Shown piece after piece: positions 1-4,440 of a DNA stretch of 5,320 nt. The notes beneath the pieces were generated by a model. It had not been told where the DNA came from, did not search any database, and saw only the letters and a list, made by a program, of their open reading frames with translations. The position numbers were made by a program, and so were the translations under genes. This DNA is from Nitrososphaeria archaeon (GTDB lineage: Archaea; Thermoproteota; Nitrososphaeria; Nitrososphaerales; Nitrososphaeraceae). The stretch is from contig JAJPIN010000239.1 of the NCBI GenBank assembly GCA_021324715.1, positions 1 through 5,320 of the forward strand, in the 5' to 3' direction. How positions within the stretch are numbered: the first letter of the stretch is position 1; every line of letters begins with the position of its first letter.

Positions 1-458
1 CCTTGCAACTCATACTCTTTTGCTTGTAAGACCATTTCCAGCTTGTCCATGTTATGAACAAATTTTGAACTGATTGTGAGATTATCATTATATTCATTCC
101 AAATATCAAGGTATTTTTCTCGAAGAAATGCGGGTAACTTTGATATGATTTTTTTCATAGCCTTATCTTCAAGTAATTGTTTTTCCTCAGAAGATATCTT
201 ATCAGGCATGTGGTCCCCGATCAGTGATTCAGCTAGATCGTGAATATTGGCCATCTCCATAATGCGTCCAGAATCTAAATTCATTATTTCAGCCAGTACC
301 ATAGACATCATGCAGGTTGAGTATGAATGATCTGCTACGGATTCTGGTGATGCAATGTTAGTCTTATGAATCCAGCCAGATCGCTTTATTGTTTTAAGAT
401 TACAAACAATCCGAAAAAAAGATACTAGGTCGGTTAGCTGGTTTTTGTCCAAGTCCAT
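1..458 (-). CDS. HD-domain nucleotide phosphohydrolase, HDDC2/YfbR-like (3' end missing)
   Basis: The predicted enzyme is a metal-dependent HD-fold 5'-nucleotidase-type phosphohydrolase acting in the cytoplasm, probably on (deoxy)nucleoside monophosphates. The 152 complete codons in the window cover the catalytic core. W29-I-H31 is followed by E39-S-V-A-D-H44-S, the H73-D74 pair with E77 four residues on, and the late H135-N-M-D138-K segment followed by L-E-M-V-L-Q-A. In YfbR the metal ligands are two His, the HD Asp and a late Asp, matching H44, H73, D74 and D138 here, so all key residues are present. Family members are roughly 180-200 residues, so only the C-terminal tail should lie beyond the left edge. 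The ATG at 456-458 is the only sensible start because an in-frame TAG lies five codons upstream. There is no Shine-Dalgarno, and a TATA-like box sits about 27 bp upstream. Family assignment is confident; exact substrate is inference. Confidence 0.88.
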   Translation of the reverse strand, partial: MDLDKNQLTDLVSFFRIVCNLKTIKRSGWIHKTNIASPESVADHSYSTCMMSMVLAEIMNLDSGRIMEMANIHDLAESLIGDHMPDKISSEEKQLLEDKAMKKIISKLPAFLREKYLDIWNEYNDNLTISSKFVHNMDKLEMVLQAKEYELQ

Positions 459-481
459 ATTGTGAAGTGAGCTCTAATTCA

Positions 482-489
482 TATTAATA
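482..489 (-). promoter_or_regulatory. TATA-like box for the HD phosphohydrolase gene
   Basis: The perfect palindrome TATTAATA is centred 27-28 bp upstream of the A of the HD gene's ATG. That is the archaeal TATA spacing expected if transcription begins at the start codon (leaderless mRNA). The same octamer occurs at 4208-4215 at almost the same distance from another start. A purine-rich BRE is not obvious. The site lies in the short gap after the doubtful 60-residue ORF, suggesting the HD gene has its own promoter. Confidence 0.45.
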
Positions 490-501
490 CGATACTGCAT
501 T

Positions 502-684
502 TCATCGAATTTCAAGTTTGGACACATTATGAATTTTTGAAGTATATTGAATAAGCATTGTGAACTTAGAAAGAAAGTGGTCAAGAAAATATAATAAACC
601 ACTAGTTACTAAAGCCATAATTATTGTAATGAAAATCAGTAGTAGCACATTTCGCGTCTGTTCCAATATTAAACAATAGGACAT
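502..684 (-). CDS. Doubtful small single-pass membrane protein, 60 aa
   Basis: I do not recognise this ORF. It would encode 60 residues with one strongly hydrophobic helix at about residues 13-34, followed by a mixed, slightly basic tail. The start is ATG without a ribosome binding site. It begins about 33 bp after the adenosyltransferase stop, on the same strand, and ends about 43 bp before the HD gene's start, so it could be a passenger in a three-gene run. Against it, the nearest TATA-like sequence (699-706) is only about 18 bp upstream, which would place transcription start inside the ORF. AT-rich spacer DNA also readily encodes hydrophobic stretches by chance. It is kept only because it fills the gap in the right orientation. 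Confidence 0.28.
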   Translation of the reverse strand: MSYCLILEQTRNVLLLIFITIIMALVTSGLLYFLDHFLSKFTMLIQYTSKIHNVSKLEIR

Positions 685-717
685 TCAATATGTTTTTTAT
701 TTAAATCTACTCAAATC

Positions 718-1272
718 TCAATTTAGCTTCCAGGGGATGTCATTGCGTTTTTTTCGCTTATTAGTCACTCTTGCAAGTACAAAAAACAAATCTGACAATC
801 TATTCAGATAGGTAACAATTTCCTGATTTATTCCCTGTTCCCTAGCAAGCGCCACCGCAGATCTTTCAGCCCGTCTTACGACAGTTCTACAAATATGAAA
901 TAAAGATGATTCAACTGATCCCCCGGGCAGGATAAAATAAGAGATTGGTTTTAGTTCAGATTCAAAATTATCAATATGCTTCTCAATAGTAGAAATCATT
1001 TCATTTCTAACTAACATTTTATTATCTTTTCCATTATTGGGATTCGCCAATTCTGCACCTAATACGAATAAATCTTGTTGAATTCCTAGGAGTATTTTTC
1101 TTACATCATCAAAAATAGAATCTATTTCAATTTTTGAAATTATCAATCCAACATGAGAATTTGCTTCATCCACTTCGCCATATGCTATTATTCTTAAATG
1201 AGATTTGGAAAGCCGCGAGCCATCAATTAAACCCGTATCTCCTTTATCTCCTGTTCTAGTGTAAATTTTCAA
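718..1272 (-). CDS. PduO-type ATP:cob(I)alamin adenosyltransferase
   Basis: This enzyme transfers the 5'-deoxyadenosyl group of ATP to reduced cob(I)alamin, making adenosylcobalamin in the cytoplasm; the family works as a trimer with active sites between subunits. At 184 residues it is full length for the single-domain form. Visible signatures are T5-R-T-G-D-K-G-D-T-G at the N terminus (ATP site), G32-E-V-D35-E, F113-I-L-P-G-G, C128-R-T-V-V-R-R-A-E-R137, and Y155-L-N-R-L-S-D161. These correspond to the ATP- and corrin-facing positions known in the Lactobacillus PduO structure, and none looks lost. The start is TTG: an in-frame TAA lies six codons upstream, and the next Met is near residue 86, beyond the ATP motif, so TTG is the only workable choice. 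There is no Shine-Dalgarno. The paralogous name cobA/cobO belongs to an unrelated fold, so no symbol is given. Confidence 0.95.
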   Translation of the reverse strand: MKIYTRTGDKGDTGLIDGSRLSKSHLRIIAYGEVDEANSHVGLIISKIEIDSIFDDVRKILLGIQQDLFVLGAELANPNNGKDNKMLVRNEMISTIEKHIDNFESELKPISYFILPGGSVESSLFHICRTVVRRAERSAVALAREQGINQEIVTYLNRLSDLFFVLARVTNKRKKRNDIPWKLN

Positions 1273-1298
1273 GATTGAATTAGAATATTACTTGACTC

Positions 1299-1306
1299 AA
1301 TAAATT
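1299..1306 (-). promoter_or_regulatory. Candidate TATA box for the adenosyltransferase gene
   Basis: On the minus strand this reads AATTTATT, preceded by an A-rich stretch that could serve as BRE. Its centre is about 30 bp from the TTG start, which predicts a leaderless transcript or one with a leader of only a few bases. AT-rich surroundings make chance matches common, so this is a weak call. Confidence 0.3.
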
Positions 1307-1420
1307 ACTTTTTGTGTATTGATAAAAATACGTAAATGAGTTGAACGCGATTGTTATGAATCTGTGCTTATTGTATTTTGATTTAATTTAACAAAATGGA
1401 ATGATATATTTATCTTATAA

Positions 1421-1771
1421 CTAATCGACATTATTATTCAAACCTCCGAAGACATCGGGTACCGGTGGGTGTTGTGGAATCTGTATATTATCGTCAATTA
1501 GTAATTCCTCATCTAACGCCTCCTTAAGGTCGGGGGGTAAATCCTCATTTAGACTCGAACAACCCATCTGGGCTCCGCCTCCTGATGGAAACCGTTCTGG
1601 ATACTTACATATTTTGTAAATCTGGGTATCTACATTTTTGCAAATTTCATAATTAGAGCCTTTATTATGAGAGCAATAAATCGTAGCGGATACGTGTGGC
1701 ACAGATGAACTATGGAGAGCCGCTGTCAGAACGGCCGAGATAATCACAAAAATTACATGTTTAGTATCCAT
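1421..1771 (-). CDS. Small secreted four-cysteine protein of unknown function, 116 aa
   Basis: I do not recognise a family. The N terminus is a clear signal peptide: a short charged start (D2, K4), a hydrophobic core at about residues 6-20, and a polar stretch ending V-S-A29, a plausible signal peptidase site. The mature part has four cysteines, C33, C44, C55 and C71, the first three at an 11-residue period and each preceded by a nearby Tyr (I-Y-C, Y-E-I-C, Y-K-I-C). A Gly-rich turn lies at 63-67. The C-terminal third is acidic (about residues 75-95), then proline-rich. Two disulfides in an extracytoplasmic protein are a reasonable inference. The ATG start is supported by the signal peptide and by a TATA-like box 26-27 bp upstream. 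It is a single gene or the last of a minus-strand run with the zinc-finger gene upstream. Confidence 0.72.
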   Translation of the reverse strand: MDTKHVIFVIISAVLTAALHSSSVPHVSATIYCSHNKGSNYEICKNVDTQIYKICKYPERFPSGGGAQMGCSSLNEDLPPDLKEALDEELLIDDNIQIPQHPPVPDVFGGLNNNVD

Positions 1772-1793
1772 CGATAAACTATTTTAATAATGT

Positions 1794-1801
1794 TTTAAAT
1801 A
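1794..1801 (-). promoter_or_regulatory. TATA box for the secreted four-cysteine protein
   Basis: The minus strand reads TATTTAAA, preceded by the purine-rich GAGGAAAA that resembles a BRE. The centre is 26-27 bp from the A of the ATG at 1771, consistent with a leaderless archaeal transcript. It is the best BRE/TATA pair in the window. Confidence 0.5.
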
Positions 1802-1857
1802 TTTTCCTCACTGTTATCTGAATGGTTAGAAATTTTATTTTTTCTATAACATTAATT

Positions 1858-1977
1858 CTATCCCCATAAATTGCAGAGCAACTCATCTATTTTAGGATTA
1901 ATTCGAAGAGGAAATTCACAATACTTTTTATGTTGCCGGGAAATTGCGTAGATTGAATACTTTTTGATATCAAGCAT
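1858..1977 (-). CDS. Doubtful 39-residue ORF
   Basis: This is an ATG-initiated ORF of 39 codons with a balanced, mostly polar and basic composition (several Lys, Arg, Tyr and Ile, two Cys). It is less biased than typical chance translations of AT-rich spacer. It lies on the same strand as its neighbours, 51 bp after the zinc-finger stop and about 86 bp before the secreted protein's start. No TATA-like box is at the expected distance, so it would have to be read from the zinc-finger promoter. No motif or family is recognised, and it may be chance. Confidence 0.2.
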   Translation of the reverse strand: MLDIKKYSIYAISRQHKKYCEFPLRINPKIDELLCNLWG

Positions 1978-2028
1978 GACGAAGTTGTATTACCAATCCC
2001 ATCCACTACTCAAATAAATAGAAGAAAT

Positions 2029-2190
2029 CTAGTAAGAATGAACTTCGATTTTGTGTTCTTTTAGATATTTCTTCTTTCTGAATCGTTCATTACACTTCTC
2101 ACATTTGAAGGGTTTTTCAAATTCTATAAGGAATCGTCTTCTCCTTTCTTCAGGAGTTTCCACAACCACTTTTAAATCTGTATTATCCAT
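2029..2190 (-). CDS. C2H2 zinc-finger microprotein, 53 aa
   Basis: The protein is one classical C2H2 zinc finger with a charged N-terminal extension. C30-X2-C33 and H46-X4-H51 are the zinc ligands, and the hydrophobic core positions F37 and L43 fall exactly where the C-X2-C-X3-F-X5-L-X2-H-X4-H consensus puts them. The finger is preceded by E25-K-P-F, like the standard inter-finger linker. Residues 36-45 (R-F-R-K-K-K-Y-L-K-E) make the recognition helix strongly basic, and an R-rich patch lies at 16-19. DNA or RNA binding, or a protein contact, is the likely role, but the target is unknown. Single short C2H2 proteins are known from archaea. The ATG is the natural start. A possible TATA box (AACTATAA on the minus strand, 2214-2221) is about 27 bp upstream, and the sequence after the stop is T-rich on this strand, as in archaeal termination. 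The 53-residue length makes it easy to miss. Confidence 0.82.
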   Translation of the reverse strand: MDNTDLKVVVETPEERRRRFLIEFEKPFKCEKCNERFRKKKYLKEHKIEVHSY

Positions 2191-2435
2191 CGTAATTAAC
2201 TTAAAAAATCTTGTTATAGTTTATTTAGTTTAAGGAAGATAGTACTATACATAAAAATAGTTAAATTATTAGTTTTGATATTGTAGTTTGTTGTTTAGAA
2301 AGCTATACTTGTGCAAAACAGAGGACGTATACTCTAGCTTTGTAAACTCTATTAATTCAGACATAAACAGAAAAAATTATGAATACTGCTTGTCCCTCTA
2401 ACTTAAATCCATACTCTTAGCTATGATTACCACAC

Positions 2436-2485
2436 GGCAAGAATTGTCAAGCCTCCGATAAACTCTATCCTATAGAGGACTTGCC
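2436..2485. repeat. Nested inverted repeats, possible RNA structure
   Basis: GGCAAG (2436-2441) is complementary to CTTGCC (2480-2485). Inside lies a perfect 6-bp hairpin, CTCTAT-CCT-ATAGAG (2463-2477). As an alternative fold, CAAGCCTC (2448-2455) pairs with GAGGACTTG (2475-2483) with one bulged base. Mutually exclusive stems like these could be a small RNA or the 3' untranslated structure of the minus-strand surface-protein gene that ends at 2538. No known RNA family is recognised, and no coding reading explains the region. Confidence 0.3.
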
Positions 2486-2520
2486 AAATTAGTTTGTCTA
2501 CAGAACTAATTTTATTTTTG
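2486..2520 (+). terminator. Hairpin followed by T-rich tract (terminator-like, plus strand)
   Basis: A perfect 9-bp stem, AAATTAGTT (2486-2494) with AACTAATTT (2504-2512), encloses a 9-nt loop and runs into TATTTTTG and further T-rich sequence on the plus strand. That would end a plus-strand transcript, yet no plus-strand gene lies upstream in the window. It might terminate a small RNA covering 2430-2485. Read from the minus strand it lies 26 bp after the surface-protein stop, but without a following T tract. Confidence 0.35.
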
Positions 2521-2537
2521 TTTTAATTCGGATCAGG

Positions 2538-3431
2538 TTAAGGAGAGAGATGTAGACAGATAACGGTTGCAGTAATGTTGTGTGCAACTGTGTCATTATT
2601 AACTGCATGAATAACCCATGACGGTCTTGGTTGGTCGCCTAGAGATGAGAAAGTAACAGTAACATTCGGACTGTTTGAGATATAACCTCCCCCAGTAGCA
2701 ACTTCTCCAGTGCTACAAACTGCAATGGCAGATTGATCCCGTTGCGGTGGAATTGAAACGACTTCGCTAGATCGTAGATTTACAACGGGAACGACGGCAC
2801 CTGGTTCAATTTTTTCTCGGGTTATAGACTTATTAGAGATATCATCAGTTCCTATCTGCCTTATTTTGTAGGCTAGCGACGATCCTGAATCTATGGTAGA
2901 ACCAGTAGAATCTTTAGTGATTATACGAACTGTGAGGTTAGCATCTGGAATTGAAGGATTTAATAAGTTGTCATATAGTAGCCTCAATTCAGTATTCGCT
3001 GGTACTAGCACTTCGGGGGCTAAAGTGTATGTTATGGTCTGTCCACTTATTTTATAAGTACCAGGACCTAAACCGGACGCGTCTACTAGTTTAGCGTCTG
3101 CTATGTTAGTTCCAGGCGGGAATTCGACTTCAACTTCCTTAATGGCGGCCGTAGTACCAGTCGTAAAGATTACTTGGTACCATGCCCTCGAGTTTACAAG
3201 GTCACTTGTCGGGTAGAGTTGATTTGCCGCCGGGCCCGCTGATGCAATAAAATAGTGTGATAATCCATTCTCATATCCTATTCCGGTTGGTGTAGGAATA
3301 TTGTCGTTACTTGTTATTTTGAAAGGGGCATATTTATTGATAGCAATCGAAGAATTGTAAAATAGAACCGTTCCTGCTGCGAGTATAGTAAGAGTAATTA
3401 GCGCTATGACTTTTTTAAGCATATATTTCAT
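2538..3431 (-). CDS. Exported beta-rich surface protein with C-terminal two-Cys domain, 297 aa
   Basis: The function is unknown; it is probably displayed at the archaeal cell surface. A basic start (K5-K-K) and a hydrophobic stretch at about residues 8-30 form a signal peptide or membrane anchor. Residues about 80-170 form a beta-rich domain with F-P-P-G-T at 104-108, the G-L-G-P-G-T turn at 120-125 and a late L-L-N-P, a pattern I associate with exported proteins of this archaeal group. A linker with S-I-T-R-E-K-I-E-P-G-A-V-V (202-214) leads to a C-terminal domain from about 222. That domain holds C239 and C292 and the motif G-E-V-A-T-G-G-G-Y (242-250), seen in many secreted archaeal and actinobacterial proteins. 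N-glycosylation sequons occur at N26, N165, N200, N256, N279 and N285, fitting export. Two ATGs are available: the first (3431) gives 297 residues, while Met4 (3422) sits at the proper distance from the TATA box and may be the true start. Confidence 0.8.
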   Translation of the reverse strand: MKYMLKKVIALITLTILAAGTVLFYNSSIAINKYAPFKITSNDNIPTPTGIGYENGLSHYFIASAGPAANQLYPTSDLVNSRAWYQVIFTTGTTAAIKEVEVEFPPGTNIADAKLVDASGLGPGTYKISGQTITYTLAPEVLVPANTELRLLYDNLLNPSIPDANLTVRIITKDSTGSTIDSGSSLAYKIRQIGTDDISNKSITREKIEPGAVVPVVNLRSSEVVSIPPQRDQSAIAVCSTGEVATGGGYISNSPNVTVTFSSLGDQPRPSWVIHAVNNDTVAHNITATVICLHLSP

Positions 3432-3443
3432 ATAAATTCTATA

Positions 3444-3451
3444 TTATTTAA
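3444..3451 (-). promoter_or_regulatory. TATA box for the surface-protein gene; favours the Met4 start
   Basis: The minus strand reads TTAAATAA. Its centre is about 25-26 bp from the ATG of codon 4 (3422) but only 16-17 bp from the first ATG (3431). With archaeal spacing, transcription would begin at or next to codon 4, giving a leaderless mRNA of 294 codons. The removed residues are just M-K-Y, and the signal peptide would remain intact. Confidence 0.42.
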
Positions 3452-3548
3452 GCAATAGTTGAACGATTGATAGTATGGTTATTACTCGAGAACATTTTAT
3501 CTAAAACTTAGTTAAATCCATCTATCCTATTTTGCGCATAGTAATATT

Positions 3549-3680
3549 ATGAAAAACGAGGGAGTTTGTGACTATTGCAAGCAAGAGACTAACTCGCTTT
3601 TTGGTTTGTTTGATATGATGCTTTGCTCCAAGTGTTATGCTAAATTTGTATCTTCGTTTAAATTTACAATGAGGACTTGA
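3549..3680 (+). CDS. Double-CxxC zinc-ribbon-like microprotein, 43 aa
   Basis: The ORF encodes 43 residues with two CxxC knuckles, C7-D-Y-C10 and C26-S-K-C29, separated by 15 residues, followed by an aromatic and basic tail (Y30-A-K-F and F-K-F-T). This arrangement is the usual four-cysteine zinc ribbon or treble-clef-like mini-domain; structural zinc binding is inferred. Hydrophobic residues between the knuckles (L17-F-G-L-F and M23-M-L) could form the core. The ATG has no Shine-Dalgarno. A TATA-like stretch around 3510-3518 (TTAGTTAAA) would give a leader of about 10 bases. It diverges from the surface-protein gene and converges with the 96-residue secreted-protein gene. An antisense 70-codon frame overlaps it, but has no recognisable domain and is judged a shadow. 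The role is unknown: a nucleic-acid-binding or protein-interaction microprotein is possible. Confidence 0.68.
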   Translation: MKNEGVCDYCKQETNSLFGLFDMMLCSKCYAKFVSSFKFTMRT

Positions 3681-3734
3681 CCATTCGATTTCATATGTTT
3701 TGCTCTGAGTAAAGTGCTTGTCTTTTAGCTTCAA

Positions 3735-4025
3735 TCAGTCTCTAACTTTCTCTAGTGTAATAAACTCACTTTCGTTAGTTAAGAATTTCCAACCGTGACT
3801 CTCAAAATATTTCAGCGGAAGTAGACAGTCTTCTGAAAATATGACAAGTCTTTCTTTATGTCCGTGGTCAGTGTCGGAATATGCTAAAGTGCATCTTTGA
3901 AATATTGGTATCATCCAATCTGGTGTATCGGGGTCCAGCTCTAGCTTTGCATATGCAATTGGGATTACCGAGGTAGCCGATAAGATTCCCAAAGCGGCCA
4001 TTGCATAAAGTGACTTTGCTGGCAT
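3735..4025 (-). CDS. Small secreted protein of unknown function, 96 aa
   Basis: I do not recognise a family. A well-formed signal peptide (K4, hydrophobic core about 6-22, A-Y-A26 cleavage site) leads to a mature chain of about 70 residues. The mature start is acidic and proline-containing (L-D-P-D-T-P-D-W). C45 and C67 are 22 residues apart and could form one disulfide. The segment Y73-F-E-S-H-G-W-K-F looks like a beta-hairpin turn, and the C terminus is charged. The charged, non-repetitive mature sequence and the clean signal peptide argue that it is real. The ATG is the natural start, and the promoter elements just upstream fit it. It is transcribed away from the 67-residue gene and toward the double-CxxC gene. 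Confidence 0.72.
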   Translation of the reverse strand: MPAKSLYAMAALGILSATSVIPIAYAKLELDPDTPDWMIPIFQRCTLAYSDTDHGHKERLVIFSEDCLLPLKYFESHGWKFLTNESEFITLEKVRD

Positions 4026-4032
4026 ATCTGGT

Positions 4033-4053
4033 TGTTGCCGTTACCTTGCAACA
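4033..4053. promoter_or_regulatory. Inverted repeat in a core promoter, possible operator
   Basis: TGTTGC (4033-4038) and GCAACA (4048-4053) are perfect inverted copies separated by 9 bp. They fill the space between the candidate TATA box (4055-4062) and the predicted transcription start of the 96-residue secreted-protein gene. A dimeric repressor bound here would block polymerase recruitment or initiation. With a 6-bp arm, chance cannot be excluded. If the transcript started further upstream, it could instead be a leader hairpin. Confidence 0.3.
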
Positions 4054-4054
4054 G

Positions 4055-4062
4055 AATATATG
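4055..4062 (-). promoter_or_regulatory. TATA box for the 96-residue secreted-protein gene
   Basis: The minus strand reads CATATATT, preceded by GCAAAG, a plausible BRE. The centre is about 33 bp from the ATG at 4025, so the predicted leader is about 6-7 bases. Confidence 0.4.
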
Positions 4063-4207
4063 CTTTGCTAATCTCGTAATAAATTATCAAATAATATATA
4101 CATATCAGTCACTCGTCCCAACCGAAATCGGAGCAAGTATAGTATTCCTCAAGTCACTCACTACAGGATTCGCAAAGCTTACACCGGTAATATTATGAAC
4201 GACAATC

Positions 4208-4215
4208 TATTAATA
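4208..4215 (+). promoter_or_regulatory. TATA-like box for the Cse60-like gene
   Basis: TATTAATA is centred 25-26 bp upstream of the A of the ATG at 4237, the spacing expected of a leaderless archaeal transcript. It is the same octamer as at 482-489, where it also precedes a start codon at near-identical distance. Confidence 0.48.
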
Positions 4216-4236
4216 CATCAATTTTAATAATATTAT

Positions 4237-4440
4237 ATGACATCGATAAAAATATTTAAAAATCATGAAAGCCAAAGCCTGGAAAACGATGTTAACAAAT
4301 TCTTGGGAGGTTATGAGAATTATTTAACAAGCGTCAGCCTAATGACCTACATCAAGGATCAAGAACCGACCTTTCTGGCACTAGTTACTATTCAAGAAAA
4401 AATACACTCAGTAAAGCCGGAAACTCCTGATAATAACTAA
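4237..4440 (+). CDS. Small Cse60-like protein, 67 aa
   Basis: The chain predicts a beta-alpha-beta-beta fold: S3-I-K-I-F-K (strand 1), a helix over about residues 11-23 (L15-E-N-D-V-N-K-F-L), then T31-S-V-S-L-M-T-Y (strand 2) and T45-F-L-A-L-V-T-I (strand 3), followed by a polar, disordered-looking C-terminal tail. This order, with 'x-I-K-I-F ... L-E-x-x-V-N-x-F-L ... A-L-V', resembles the small Cse60-type proteins known from Firmicutes sporulation studies. Their biochemical role is unclear, and related short proteins occur in other prokaryotes, including archaea. The resemblance is from memory and weak, so no symbol is given. The ATG is supported by a TATA-like box at leaderless spacing. It is likely cytoplasmic: no signal peptide or membrane helix. 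It is divergent from the 96-residue secreted-protein gene and stands alone. Confidence 0.62.
   Translation: MTSIKIFKNHESQSLENDVNKFLGGYENYLTSVSLMTYIKDQEPTFLALVTIQEKIHSVKPETPDNN

Larger units (their letters stand above)
2191..2537. other. Gene-free intergenic region with several inverted repeats
   Basis: About 350 bp between the zinc-finger gene (whose start faces it) and the end of the surface-protein gene. No ORF of useful length is present on either strand. The left part is low-complexity AT-rich DNA including the 8-bp palindrome TAGTACTA. The right third (2436-2520) is less AT-biased and carries the nested and tandem inverted repeats listed separately. No tRNA-like cloverleaf was found. 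Confidence 0.6.

Noticed and set aside
2051..2233. Plus-strand 60-codon ORF
   Set aside because: It lies antisense over the C2H2 zinc-finger gene, whose motif is exact; its own sequence has no domain.
3522..3734. Minus-strand 70-codon ORF directly after the 96-residue gene's stop, in the same frame
   Set aside because: It begins with TTG right behind the TGA, has no domain, and is antisense to the double-CxxC ORF. A readthrough extension of the 96-residue protein was considered, but nothing in the sequence supports it.
4001..4198. Plus-strand 65-codon ORF with a signal-peptide-like N terminus
   Set aside because: It starts with TTG inside the 5' end of the 96-residue gene, is antisense to that gene's promoter, and its downstream part has no recognisable features.
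3541..4199. 13-bp identical sequence GTAATATTATGAA at 3541-3553 and 4187-4199, both including an ATG
   Set aside because: It is AT-rich and short. The second copy opens only a 10-codon frame, so chance is the best explanation.
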